Source: Prauserella halophila
Lineage (GTDB): Bacteria > Actinomycetota > Actinomycetes > Mycobacteriales > Pseudonocardiaceae
NCBI RefSeq assembly: GCF_024171895.1
Contig: NZ_JAMTCQ010000008.1
Coordinates: 806,001-870,000, forward strand
DNA length: 64,000 bases
Direction: 5' to 3'
Of this stretch, positions 20,661 through 29,086 are shown piece by piece. Made by a program: the position numbers and the translations under genes. A model generated the notes under the pieces. The model did no database searches. It saw only the letters and a list, made by a program, of their open reading frames with translations, and was not told where the DNA came from. Each line of letters starts with the position of its first letter. Position 1 is the stretch's first letter.

Positions 20661-21932
20661 CTACACGTACCGCTGTTTGCCCGCGTACCAGCCGAAGACG
20701 AGCTGGGTGGCCACGATGACGATCACCATCGTCAGTGGCACCGTCCAGCCGCCGGTGAGATCGTGCAGCACGCCGAAGGCGAACGGCCCGAGCGCGCCGA
20801 GCAGGTAGCCGATCCCCTGCGCCATGCCGGACAGCGACGCGGTGTCGGCACCGGTCCGTCCACGCAGCGTGATCGCGGTGATGGCCAGGGAGAACACCGC
20901 CATGCCGAGTCCGATGAGGACGGACCACACCAGCGGCGCGGCACCCGGCGCCAGCAGCAGGCCGGTCAGTCCCGTGAGGCCGAGCACGCCGAGCGCGACC
21001 GACCAGAACCCGAGGCCGCCGCGGGCGACGACCAGTGGCGGCACGAAGAAGCTGACGGGCAGGCCCAGCAGCGACACCAGCCCCATCAGCAGTCCTGCGC
21101 TGGTCCGGCCCACGCCGGCGTCGATGAGCACCTGCGGCATCCAGCCCATCATGATGTAGGCGAAGCACGCCTGCGTACCGAAGAAGCCGGTGACGATCCA
21201 CGCGAGCCGGTTGCGCAGCAGCGACCGGTGGGGCTCGGCCGACTGCGCCGCGTGCGACGCGTTCAGGCCGCCACCGCGGGTCGCCGCGAACCACAGCATC
21301 AGCGCCGCCACAGCCAGGGCGGCCCAGCTGCCGAGCCCGCCCCGCCAGCCGCCGGTGGCCTCCGTCAGCGGCGGGGTGACGGCCGAGCCCAGCGCACCCC
21401 CGGTCTGCAGCGCCGCCGTGTAGATCCCCGTCATGAGGCCGACGCGGGCGGCGAAGGAGGTTCGGACCACGACGGGGATCAGCACGTTCGCCAGCGCGAT
21501 ACCCGCGCTGGCGACGAACGTCCCTGCCAGGACCACGGACGGGCCGTCGACCACGCGCAGCACCAGCCCGCCGGTGAGCACGGCCAGCGCCGTGGCGACG
21601 GCGGCGGACAGTCCGATCCGGCGTGCCAGCCACGGCGCCCCGAACCCGGCCAGCGCGAAACACAGCCCGGGCATCGTGGTCAGCGCGCCCGCCCACGTGC
21701 CGCTCGCGCCGAGTGTGCGCGTCACCTCGTCGAGGATGGCGCCCACGGAGGTCACCGACGGCCGGAGATTCATCGCCGCCAGCACCACCGCGACGGCGAG
21801 CAGGCCGACACCGGCGCCCGCCGCGCCACGCCACCGGGAGCGCCCCGGCTGCGCCGCGGCCGAGCCGGCCGCCACCGCTGCGTCCGCAACGTCGGGGTCG
21901 GCAGCGCGGGACTCCGCGGAAGAACTCACCAT
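20661..21932 (-). CDS. MFS transporter, CynX/NimT family
   Basis: 423 residues with 12 predicted transmembrane helices. The segment AMNLRPSVTSVGAILDEV at the end of helix 1 is characteristic of the CynX/NimT (cyanate / 2-nitroimidazole) subfamily. The loop WLARRIGLSAAV after helix 2 is the MFS A-like motif. Start is set at ATG 21932; GTG 21929 has a slightly better spaced AAGGA. The substrate is unknown. It diverges from the GntR regulator at 22032, with an inverted repeat between them that probably serves both promoters. Confidence 0.88.
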   Translation of the reverse strand: MVSSSAESRAADPDVADAAVAAGSAAAQPGRSRWRGAAGAGVGLLAVAVVLAAMNLRPSVTSVGAILDEVTRTLGASGTWAGALTTMPGLCFALAGFGAPWLARRIGLSAAVATALAVLTGGLVLRVVDGPSVVLAGTFVASAGIALANVLIPVVVRTSFAARVGLMTGIYTAALQTGGALGSAVTPPLTEATGGWRGGLGSWAALAVAALMLWFAATRGGGLNASHAAQSAEPHRSLLRNRLAWIVTGFFGTQACFAYIMMGWMPQVLIDAGVGRTSAGLLMGLVSLLGLPVSFFVPPLVVARGGLGFWSVALGVLGLTGLTGLLLAPGAAPLVWSVLIGLGMAVFSLAITAITLRGRTGADTASLSGMAQGIGYLLGALGPFAFGVLHDLTGGWTVPLTMVIVIVATQLVFGWYAGKQRYV

Positions 21933-21948
21933 ATCCTTCACGCTAACA

Positions 21949-21979
21949 AAAGGTAGGATGACCGGGCGAACCAACCTTT
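21949..21979. promoter_or_regulatory. Probable operator between transporter and GntR gene
   Basis: AAAGGTAGG and CCAACCTTT form a 9-bp inverted repeat with one mismatch and a 13-bp spacer. TAGGAT at 21954-21959 could be the -10 of the regulator promoter. The site would suit autoregulation by the adjacent FadR-type repressor. Confidence 0.5.
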
Positions 21980-22031
21980 CGTCGCGTGATCGGCGTTCGG
22001 CAGAATGACCGGTCCGAAGGAGGTGCCGCCC

Positions 22032-22709
22032 GTGCCACTGTCCGCACCCCAGCGCTCCGGGCTGGTCGACCAGGTGATCGGCCAGCTCCGCGAGGCGATC
22101 CGCAGCGGCGAATGGCCTCTCGGCGAGCGCATCCCCACGGAAGCGGCACTGGCCGGCGACCTCGGCGTGGGGCGTAACACCGTGCGCGAGGCAATACGTG
22201 CGCTGGCGCACAGCGGCCTGCTCGAGGTCCGGCAGGGCGACGGGACGTACGTGCGTGCCACGAACGAGGTGTCCGGCGCGATCCGCAAGCTCGCGGGCAC
22301 CGAACTGCGCGAAGTGCTCCAGGTACGCAAACCCCTCGAAGTCGAGGGTGCCCGCCTCGCCGCCACGGCACGCACCGACGACGATCTCGGCCGGCTCCGC
22401 GAGCTGCTCGACGGCCGCGACCGCGCGTGGGCCTACGGAGACATGGACGACTACGTCCGCATCGACGCCGCGTTCCACCAGGCAGCTGTCGAAGCGGCGC
22501 ACAACTCCGTGCTCACCGAGCTGTACCGCGGACTGACCGAGGTCGTCGTCGCCAGCGTCGCAGCGATGACCCGACTCGGCCTCCCCCACCCCGAGGAGGC
22601 CGGCCACCGCGACCTGCTCGCCGCACTCGTCGCCCAGGACGCGGACCGCGCGGCCACCGAGGTGTGCGCGTTCTTCGCCGAACTCGACGCACACAGCGAC
22701 ATGGGCTGA
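22032..22709 (+). CDS. GntR-family regulator, FadR subgroup
   Basis: 225 residues. The N-terminal winged helix includes LGERIPTEAALAGDLGVGRN and TVREAIRALAHSGLLEVRQG. The C-terminal FCD-type all-helical ligand domain has the Asp/His metal positions in RIDAAFHQAAVEAAHN and GHRDLLAAL. GTG 22032 is selected because a perfect AAGGAGGT lies 7 nt upstream; ATG 22005 lies before that site. It probably represses the divergent CynX-type exporter in response to a small carboxylate (inference). A 21-bp repeat array follows about 45 bp after the stop. Confidence 0.9.
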   Translation: MPLSAPQRSGLVDQVIGQLREAIRSGEWPLGERIPTEAALAGDLGVGRNTVREAIRALAHSGLLEVRQGDGTYVRATNEVSGAIRKLAGTELREVLQVRKPLEVEGARLAATARTDDDLGRLRELLDGRDRAWAYGDMDDYVRIDAAFHQAAVEAAHNSVLTELYRGLTEVVVASVAAMTRLGLPHPEEAGHRDLLAALVAQDADRAATEVCAFFAELDAHSDMG

Positions 22710-22754
22710 GCGCACCGGCGGACGGCGCACCGACGAACCCCGGATCGCGATTCC

Positions 22755-22915
22755 CAGCCCGTGTTGCGCATTCCAGGGGCCGTGTTGCGGATTCCAGGGG
22801 CCGTGTTGCGGGTTCCAGGGGCCGTGTTGCGGATTCCAGGGGCCGTGTTGCGGATTCCAGGGGCCGTGTTGCGGATTCCAGGGGCCGTGTTGTGCATTCC
22901 AGGGGCCGTGTTGCG
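22755..22915. repeat. 21-bp tandem repeat, eight copies
   Basis: CGTGTTGC recurs at 22760, 22781, 22802, 22823, 22844, 22865, 22886 and 22907, exactly every 21 bp, joined by a GGATTCCAGGGGC-like stretch with a few base changes (GCATTCC, GGGTTCC). There are no unique spacers, so it is not CRISPR. The unit is shared with the array at 17427-17510. Confidence 0.9.
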
Positions 22916-22936
22916 GACGCGGTGACGATCGCACCG

Positions 22937-23111
22937 TCAGCCGAGCCGGTACAGCCGCAGCGCGAGCTGGAGTTCGAGTGCACGCTCGGGCTGGTGCCAG
23001 TCCTCACCCAGGAGCGAGGACACGCGTTCGAGCCACTGGCCACGGTGTTGACGTGGACGTGCCCGCTGAAAGCGCCGCAGCAGTCAAGAGTCACATCGAT
23101 GCTCTGGCGCG
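22937..23111 (-). pseudogene. Decayed C-terminus of a PucR-family regulator
   Basis: On the minus strand the sequence reads TLDCCGAFS then HVHVNTV, and after a +1 shift WLERVSSLLGEDWHQP followed by ERALELQLALRLYRLG and a stop at 22937. This is the end of the PucR HTH_30 domain (helix, HVHVNTVxxRLxRV recognition region, LELxLALRL tail). Part of the first helix is missing and a frameshift follows HVHVNTVA. The rest of the gene is absent; the fragment abuts a truncated DUF222/HNH gene on the other strand. Confidence 0.6.
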
Positions 23112-23898
23112 GAAACTCCGCGGAGAGGACCGCCATGGGCGCACGTTGGACCAGCTACGAGCCGACGTCGCCACCGACCTGCTCCTCGGCCGCAGCCCCG
23201 GAGTCACCACGCCGGAGACAGCAGCCGCGGTGCACCTGCACCTGCCCGTCGACACCGTCCTGACCATCACCGACGACGGGTGCGAACTCGACGGCTACGG
23301 ACCCGTCCCCGGACCGATCGCCCGCGACATCATGACCAACCCGCACAGCACCTGGCGAGCCGTGCTCTGCGACCTCGGGACCGGCCGGCCCATCGATCTC
23401 GGGCGCACCCGGCGCCATCCCACTGCCCTCGTCCGGGACCTGGTCGCCGTGCGAGACCGCGAGTGCTGCGTCCCGTGGTGCCACCGCCCCGCCCGGCAGT
23501 GCGACTTCGACCACAACACCCCGTGGGCCGACGGTGGCGGCACGGCAACGGTCAACGGCAGCCCCACGTGCGACCACCATCACTCCCGCAAGGACGACCT
23601 CGCGTGGCGCATCGAGCACGACTCCGACACGGGCGTCACCACGGTGACCACGTCCAACGGGGCCGTGCACACCACCGCACCCGAACCGATCCACCACCCC
23701 ACCCGGCGTCGTCCCGCACGGAGCGGTCCGGAACGACGGGCTCCGAGGGCCTTGATGAAACGACGGCACCCGCAACAGGGGCCGGAGCCGGTGGGAGCAG
23801 AGCCGGCAGCGACACAACCGCCGACCTTCGACGACAGAACCACCGGTCCGGACGGCAGTCAGGGCACGCAGTCAGGGCACGCAGTCAGGGCAGCGTGA
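22978..23898 (+). pseudogene. N-terminally truncated DUF222/HNH endonuclease (13E12-type)
   Basis: The frame gives 306 residues, but recognisable sequence starts only near 23060. A DUF222 tail (HIDALARKLRGEDRHGRTLD, then QLRADVATDLLLG) is followed by an intact HNH module: CCVPWCHRPARQCDFDHNTPW, quoted here as CCVPWCHRP and CDFDHNTPW, then CDHHHSRK. Family members usually have 400-500 residues with a full DUF222 domain. The 5' half is missing and the start codon falls inside antisense PucR remnant. The nuclease half could still be folded, but expression is doubtful. The 3' end overlaps the convergent map gene by 14 bp. Confidence 0.7.
23858..23896. repeat. 13-bp tandem repeat spanning the map stop codon
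   Basis: GTCAGGGCACGCA starts at 23858 and 23871, with a third partial copy from 23884. On the minus strand each unit contains CCCTGA, the last Pro codon and stop of map. Confidence 0.8.
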
Positions 23899-24742
23899 GG
23901 ATCTCTGCGCCGTCGGCGTTCACCACGAGAGTGTGCTCGAACTGAGCGGTCCACTTCTTGTCCTTGGTGGTGACCGTCCAGTCGTCGTCCCACACGTCGT
24001 AGTCGATCGTGCCGAGAGTGATCATCGGCTCGATCGTGAAGGTCATGCCTTCCTCGATGAGCGTCGTGACGTTCGGCTCCTCGTAGTGCAGCACGGTCGG
24101 CTCCGTGTGGAACGCCGGGCCGACACCGTGGCCGGTGAAGTCGCGGACCACGCCGTAGTCGAACCGCTTGGCATAGGCCTCGATGACCCGACCGATGATG
24201 TTCAGCTGCCTGCCCGGCTTGACGGCCTTGATCGCGCGCTTCAACGATTCCTCGGTGCGCTCCACCAGCAGACGCGCTTCGTCGTCGACGTCACCGGCCA
24301 GGAAGGTCGCGTTCGTGTCCCCGTGCACACCGCCGATGAACGCCGTGACGTCGATGTTGCAGATGTCGCCGTCCTCGATGACCGTCGAGTCCGGGATGCC
24401 GTGGCAGATGACCTCGTTCATCGACGTGCAGCACGACTTCGGAAAGCCCCGGTAGCCGAGCGTCGACGGGTACGCGCCGTGATCCATCAGGAACTCGTGC
24501 ACGACCTTGTCGACCTCGTCGGTCGTGTTGCCGGGCTTGACGGCCTTGCCGCCCTCCTGCAGCGCCTGCGCCGCGACCTTGCTCGCCACCCGCATCGCCT
24601 CGATGGTCTCGGGGGTACGCACCGCGCCGCTGTCGTCCCGCTTCGGAGCGGGTTTGTCGACATATTCGGGGCGGGCGATCGACGACGGAACATCACGACG
24701 CGGCGTCTGAACGCCGGGCTTCAACGGAGCACGAACGGGCAT
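23885..24742 (-). CDS. map: Methionine aminopeptidase, type I (MapB-like)
   Basis: 285 residues, the same length as M. tuberculosis MetAP1c. It removes initiator Met from nascent proteins. Metal ligands are Asp131 (NIDVTAF), Asp142 (HGDTNAT), His205 (TGHGVG), Glu238 (TIEPM) and Glu269 (FEHTLVV), with His114 (VICHGIP) in the active site. The proline-rich N-terminal extension ([14 protein letters not shown]) is the part thought to contact the ribosome in this subtype. ATG 24742 is supported by a -10 element 7 nt upstream; leaderless. Confidence 0.96.
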   Translation of the reverse strand: MPVRAPLKPGVQTPRRDVPSSIARPEYVDKPAPKRDDSGAVRTPETIEAMRVASKVAAQALQEGGKAVKPGNTTDEVDKVVHEFLMDHGAYPSTLGYRGFPKSCCTSMNEVICHGIPDSTVIEDGDICNIDVTAFIGGVHGDTNATFLAGDVDDEARLLVERTEESLKRAIKAVKPGRQLNIIGRVIEAYAKRFDYGVVRDFTGHGVGPAFHTEPTVLHYEEPNVTTLIEEGMTFTIEPMITLGTIDYDVWDDDWTVTTKDKKWTAQFEHTLVVNADGAEILTLP

Positions 24743-24749
24743 ACCCAAA

Positions 24750-24755
24750 AGTCTA
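24750..24755 (-). promoter_or_regulatory. -10 element TAGACT of a leaderless map promoter
   Basis: On the minus strand TAGACT ends 7 nt before ATG 24742. Part of it and all of the presumed -35 side lie in the first copy of the 53-bp duplication. Confidence 0.5.
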
Positions 24756-24858
24756 GTCGCGCGGCAGCGCGGCATCGGGGGGTGGCGGCCGGGAGACGGG
24801 CGGGCCTAGTCGCGCGGCAGCGCGGCATCGGGGGGTGGCGGCCGGGAGACGGGCGGGC
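24753..24858. repeat. 53-bp direct duplication between pbp and map
   Basis: A unit starting CTAGTCGCGCGGCAGCGCGG occurs at 24753 and again at 24806 with no differences seen over 53 bp. It fills the spacer from the penicillin-binding protein stop (24863) to the map promoter. Confidence 0.85.
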
Positions 24859-24862
24859 CCGG

Positions 24863-26677
24863 TCACCGCAATCCGGACAGGAAGTCGCGCGTGACGTCGA
24901 CGGCGGGTTTCGACGAGCCGGCGCCGGTGAGCAGCGTCGCGAACGCCACGTCGTCGAGCGTCCCGTCGTCGCCGTAGCCGGCGAACCAGCCGTGCGAGTT
25001 GCTGCCGTCGCCGTACTGTGCGGTGCCGGTCTTGCCGAGCACGCCCGGCAGTTCCCGCAGTGCCCTCGCGGTGCCGTCGGTGACGACCTCACGCATCATC
25101 CGCCGCAGCGGTCGCAGCACGTCGCCGGACAGCGGCTCGCCGGTTTTGCTCGCCTTGGTGCGGTCGCCGCGGATGAGCCCGGGTGTGGGCATCTCGCCGG
25201 CGTCGACCGTCGCGGCGGCCAGCGCCATCCCGAACGGGCTGGCGAGGGTCGTGCCCTGGCCGATGCCGTTCTCGGCTCGCTGGACCCGGTCATCGGATTC
25301 CGGTACCGATCCGGTGACCGTCGTGATCCCGGGAACGACGAAGTCGGCGCCGATCCCCAGCGATCGCGCGGCGTTCGTGAGCGCATCGGCGGGCAGCCTC
25401 GCCGACAGCTGGGAGAACGTCGTGTTGCAGGATTCGGCGAACGCCGTGTGCAGCGGCACCCTGCCCAGGTCGAACCGGTCCTCGTTCGGGATGCGCCGGT
25501 GGCCGATCGTGGTCGTGGCCGGGCACGCCACGGTGGCGTCCGGCCGGGTCTCCCCGACGTCGAGCGCGGCGGCGGCCGTGGCCATCTTCAGCGTCGAACC
25601 CGGTGGATACCGGCCGGTCAGGGCGATCGCGCCCTGCTGGTCGGCCGCATCGTTCTGCGCGATCGCCAGCAGGTCACCGTTCGACGGGCGGACGGCGACG
25701 ATCGCCGCGGGCCCGTCCACCTTCTGCAGTGCACGCTCGGCGGCCTGCTGGACCGGCAGGCTCAGGGCCGTACGCACGGCCGACGCCGGTTCGGCTTCCA
25801 CCGCGTGCAGTTCGCGCACCTCGGCGCCCGCACTGTCGTTGACGACGACCCGCCAGCCGTCCTCACCTGCCACACGTTCGGACACGTGGTTCCGGATCAT
25901 CGGCAGGATCTTGTCGCCGAGCCCCCGTTCGGCCGACAACAATCGCTTCCGGCTGGTGAACGTCACCCCCGGTAGCTCGTAGATCCGCGGCTTGACCGAT
26001 TGGTAGTCCGCCGACCGCAGGCTGACGACGAGGTAGCCCTGCCCGTCCTCGGTGTCACGGACACCGTCGAGGATCGAGCGTGCGGTGATGCGGTCGTCGA
26101 ACTGCGAGACCGCACCGGCCAGCGTGCCGGCGACCTCGTCCAGCCGGTCCCCCGCGGCCTTCCGGTCGAGCATGACGCCGATGACCGTGTCGGTCTTCAG
26201 CAGCGCGGCGCCGTCCCGGTCGAGCACGGGCGCCGGCGCGGGCGTGTCGGTGACGAGCGAGAGGCTCTGCTGCGCGCCCAGGTCCGGATGCACGACCGTC
26301 GGCGCGAAATGCACCTTCCACCCGTCGTCGGTCGAGCGCAGTTCTGCCTGCGCGTCGTAGCGCCAGGTGCGTCCGTCGCCGAGTGTCCAGGCGAGCGAGT
26401 AGCGGCCGTCGGCGCTCTCCCCTCCTGCGGTTTCGGTGACCTCACCCGGCTCCGCCGACAGTGACCCCGCGCCGAGCGCCTTCTGAGTTCCGCGCAGCGC
26501 CGCCCGGGCGGTGTCGGGCGCGTCGGTCAGCGCCGCCGCCTCGTCGAGCTCGTTCTCCTGCCACGTGGCGAGGAACTCGTCGAGGGCGGATTCGGCTCCG
26601 CTTCCGCCGAACACGCTGCAGCCGGAGACCGTCAGCACGGCCGCCAACGCGATGGCGGTACCCACACGTTTCGCCAT
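24863..26677 (-). CDS. Lipoprotein penicillin-binding transpeptidase
   Basis: 604 residues. The lipobox LTVSGC puts the lipid anchor at Cys20. An NTF2/MecA-N-like domain (about 27-145) and a PBP dimerisation domain precede the transpeptidase domain. Active-site motifs: STLK (Ser361, Lys364), SCN (416-418) and KTGT (549-552). It resembles Rv2864c, a class B-like PBP that cross-links peptidoglycan outside the membrane; the MecA-N-type domain is also seen in low-affinity PBPs. It starts 3 bp after the GNAT gene stop, so the two are probably co-transcribed. Confidence 0.93.
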   Translation of the reverse strand: MAKRVGTAIALAAVLTVSGCSVFGGSGAESALDEFLATWQENELDEAAALTDAPDTARAALRGTQKALGAGSLSAEPGEVTETAGGESADGRYSLAWTLGDGRTWRYDAQAELRSTDDGWKVHFAPTVVHPDLGAQQSLSLVTDTPAPAPVLDRDGAALLKTDTVIGVMLDRKAAGDRLDEVAGTLAGAVSQFDDRITARSILDGVRDTEDGQGYLVVSLRSADYQSVKPRIYELPGVTFTSRKRLLSAERGLGDKILPMIRNHVSERVAGEDGWRVVVNDSAGAEVRELHAVEAEPASAVRTALSLPVQQAAERALQKVDGPAAIVAVRPSNGDLLAIAQNDAADQQGAIALTGRYPPGSTLKMATAAAALDVGETRPDATVACPATTTIGHRRIPNEDRFDLGRVPLHTAFAESCNTTFSQLSARLPADALTNAARSLGIGADFVVPGITTVTGSVPESDDRVQRAENGIGQGTTLASPFGMALAAATVDAGEMPTPGLIRGDRTKASKTGEPLSGDVLRPLRRMMREVVTDGTARALRELPGVLGKTGTAQYGDGSNSHGWFAGYGDDGTLDDVAFATLLTGAGSSKPAVDVTRDFLSGLR

Positions 26678-26680
26678 GGG

Positions 26681-27577
26681 TCAGAACAGCACCGTCGCGA
26701 AGCTGCCGACCTGGCGGAATCCGATCCTGCGGTACGACGCGAGCGCCGGTGTGTTGAACGAGTTGACGTACAGACTCGCCACCCGTCCCATGTCCTTCAC
26801 CAGGTGCTGCACGAGCGCGGCGGTGCCGGACGCGCCGAGACCTTCACCGCGGCGGTCCGGATGCACCCACACGCCCTGGATCTGGCCGATGTGCTGCGAC
26901 AACGCGCCGATCTCGGCCTTGAACACGACCTCGCCGTCCTCGAACCGTGCGAAGGCACGTCCGCTCGCGATCAGCTCCGCCACCCGGGCCCGGTATCCCG
27001 CACCGCCGTCGCCTGCGCGCGGGTCGATGCCGACCTCTTCGGTGAACATCGCGATCGCCGCGGGCAGATAGCGCTCGAGTTCGTCCGGTCGCACGGGTCG
27101 GACGAACCGGTCGGGCAGTACGTCGGGGCTGCGTTCGAGCGCCAGGAGCGGCTGTTCGGCGCGGATCTCGCGGGCGGGTCCCCAGTCCACGGCCAGTTCG
27201 TCCCACAGGCCCAGCACCTGCTCGGACGGCCCGACCACCGAGGAACACCTCCGCGACCGGCGCAGCGCCCGGTCGGCGAACGACCGGATCGCGGCACCGC
27301 CACCGCAGAGCGGGATCATGTTCGGCCCGGCGAAGCACAACCCGTCGAGCGCGCCGTTCACCTCGCGCCCGTCGGTACCCCACAACTCACCGCCGAGGCG
27401 CCACGGGTCCACCCCCGCGATCTCGACGCGCGCGGACACCATGCAGCTCGCCACCGGGTTCGCACCGAGCACGGCCCGGACGGCCGGATAGTCCCTGTCA
27501 TCGAGCAGCCGCGCGCCAGCAACCCGCAACACGTCGTCCAGCCTGCCAGAAATCGGCTCGCAGCGGGGAACGACCAC
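26681..27577 (-). CDS. GNAT acetyltransferase with DUF4081 domain
   Basis: 298 residues. The N-terminal half (LLDDRDYPAVRAVLGANPVA onward) is the DUF4081 region found in actinobacterial GNAT proteins such as Rv2867c. The C-terminal GNAT domain has the acetyl-CoA loop VWVHPDRRGEGLGASGTAAL and NSFNTPALASYRRIGF. Substrate unknown; constant position between ispG and the PBP suggests an envelope-linked or ribosome-linked role, not proven. Start GTG 27577; GTG 27532 (VLRVAGARLL) is an alternative. Confidence 0.87.
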   Translation of the reverse strand: MVVPRCEPISGRLDDVLRVAGARLLDDRDYPAVRAVLGANPVASCMVSARVEIAGVDPWRLGGELWGTDGREVNGALDGLCFAGPNMIPLCGGGAAIRSFADRALRRSRRCSSVVGPSEQVLGLWDELAVDWGPAREIRAEQPLLALERSPDVLPDRFVRPVRPDELERYLPAAIAMFTEEVGIDPRAGDGGAGYRARVAELIASGRAFARFEDGEVVFKAEIGALSQHIGQIQGVWVHPDRRGEGLGASGTAALVQHLVKDMGRVASLYVNSFNTPALASYRRIGFRQVGSFATVLF

Positions 27578-27617
27578 CCCGGTCGGTGTACCCGCGACGG
27601 GCCGATCGGCGGCGATG

Positions 27618-28163
27618 TCAGGTGCCCGGGTAGGTGCCGAACACCCAGACGGTGCCCTCGGGGTCGGCGATCGCGACGTTGCGGGAGCCGTAGTCGGTGT
27701 CGTGCGGTTCCTGTGCGACGACGGCGCCCGCGGCGAGCGCGCGCTCGTACACGGCGTCGGGGTCGGTCGTCACGACGTAGATCCACTGCGGAGCCTGCTG
27801 GGCTGCTCCGGCTCCGTCGTGCGCTTCGGGCCTGCGGGAGCCGATCATAACGCCGCCTCCCTCGGGCCAGCGCAATTCGCCGTGCACGACCCGGTCGCGG
27901 TCATCCCCGTCCGGCACGATCAGGGCCTCGGTGAAGCCGAGCACGCCGGTCAGGAACCGGCGGGCCGGGGTGATGTCGTCGTAGAGCACGCCGGGCCACA
28001 CGCCGGGCCGCGCCACGGCGTCGTCGGAGGTGGTCCGGCCGGAGAGTTCCGTGGCCGGGCCGGTGCCGGCGCCGGTCGCCGCATCCACTGTGCCCGTGGT
28101 GTCCGCTGGATCCGGTGCAGCCGCTGTGTGCGCTGTGTGCGTGGTGTCTGTTGTCTCCGTCAT
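27618..28163 (-). CDS. VOC/glyoxalase-family protein
   Basis: 181 residues. The C-terminal 120 residues are a single VOC module (GVLYDDITPARRFLTGVLGF, then HGELRWPEGGGVMIG and RNVAIADPEGTVWVFG). The first ~60 residues are low-complexity Thr/Ala/Asp/His (HTAHTAAAPDPADTTGTVDA). A dioxygenase, isomerase or antibiotic-binding role is possible. The ATG overlaps the AraC-type regulator's stop as ATGA, so the two are translated together. Confidence 0.83.
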   Translation of the reverse strand: MTETTDTTHTAHTAAAPDPADTTGTVDAATGAGTGPATELSGRTTSDDAVARPGVWPGVLYDDITPARRFLTGVLGFTEALIVPDGDDRDRVVHGELRWPEGGGVMIGSRRPEAHDGAGAAQQAPQWIYVVTTDPDAVYERALAAGAVVAQEPHDTDYGSRNVAIADPEGTVWVFGTYPGT

Positions 28164-29038
28164 GGCTCCGAGTCTGGGTCCGGAACCGGGAGCGGGTCTT
28201 GGAGAAACGGGCGCTCCTCGGCGAGCCACGTCGTGGGCACACAGCCGGCGAGCGCCCGCCACTCCCCCGTCAGGTGCGGTTGGTCGGAGAAGCCGCACAG
28301 CGCCGCTGTCTCGGCGAGGCCGCGGCCCGCCTTCAGCAGCCCCGCGGCACGTTCGAACCGGACGACGCGGGCTGCCTGTTTGGGCGTCAACCCGATCTCA
28401 CGGCGGAACCGTTCGCCGAAACGGCGTCTGCTCCACCCGGTTTCGCGGGCCAGGTCCGCCACCCGGACGGTGCCGCCGGAGCGGCGGATCAGGCGCCACG
28501 CCCACTCGACGTCCGACGCAGCCGCCCCGGCCGCGTCGACCGCATCGGAGTCGCCGGCTGTGCGGGCGCTCAGCACGTCGTCGAGGATCGCGAACCGGTG
28601 CGCCCAGTCCGGCGCCTCCGCCAGCCGCTCCGGCAACCGGGCGAGGTCGCGGCCGAACTCGGTCAGGTCGACGACGTGACCGGTGAGTTCGGCGGCGGGC
28701 ACGCCCAGCACCGCGGCCGCCCCTGCGGGTTCGAGCGCCACCTCCAGCCCGAACTCCGTGCCGCCGCGCGCGATGAGCACCGGCGCCGTGTGCAACCCGC
28801 CGAGCAGCGCCCGGAACTCGCCGGGTGCCTGGTCGCCGCGCGGCATGCCCACGATGCGGACCGGCTCGCCCAGGCTGATGTTGAGCGTCAGATGTCCGCT
28901 CGGCAGGCCGCGATGGACGGACTGCGGCCCGGCCGCCGCGGCCGCTGCCCCGGCGGACCGGTACCCGACGTACCGCGCCACCCACGGCCGAAGCCGTGGC
29001 TGCGGTCGCGCGGCGGCCCATCCGTCTCCCACAAGCAT
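28160..29038 (-). CDS. AraC-family transcriptional regulator
   Basis: 292 residues. The C-terminal double helix-turn-helix is clear: TVRVADLARETGWSRRRFGE, RFRREIGLTPKQAARVVRF, and the family signature AALCGFSDQPHLTGEWRALAG. The N-terminal ~150 residues form an unspecified sensing domain (LPSGHLTLNISLGEPV). It is followed with a 4-bp overlap by a VOC protein, a pairing common in small stress or toxin-response operons. The ligand is unknown. Confidence 0.88.
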   Translation of the reverse strand: MLVGDGWAAARPQPRLRPWVARYVGYRSAGAAAAAAGPQSVHRGLPSGHLTLNISLGEPVRIVGMPRGDQAPGEFRALLGGLHTAPVLIARGGTEFGLEVALEPAGAAAVLGVPAAELTGHVVDLTEFGRDLARLPERLAEAPDWAHRFAILDDVLSARTAGDSDAVDAAGAAASDVEWAWRLIRRSGGTVRVADLARETGWSRRRFGERFRREIGLTPKQAARVVRFERAAGLLKAGRGLAETAALCGFSDQPHLTGEWRALAGCVPTTWLAEERPFLQDPLPVPDPDSEP

Positions 29039-29086
29039 CGATCCTGGCAGAAGCGGCGGCCCGCGGCCATCGGCCTGCCGCGGGGG

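Noticed and set aside
22755-22915. CRISPR-like appearance of the 21-bp array
   Set aside because: Copies are directly adjacent with no unique spacers, and no cas genes are near.
20661-22934. A minus-strand frame joining the MFS transporter to the 21-bp array (757 codons)
   Set aside because: The upstream part is antisense to gntR and the heptapeptide repeats come from the array. The transporter starts near 21932.
27521-27532. GTGTTGCGGGTT (minus strand), identical to part of the 21-bp repeat
   Set aside because: A single 12-base match at the possible GNAT start with no flanking similarity; most likely chance.
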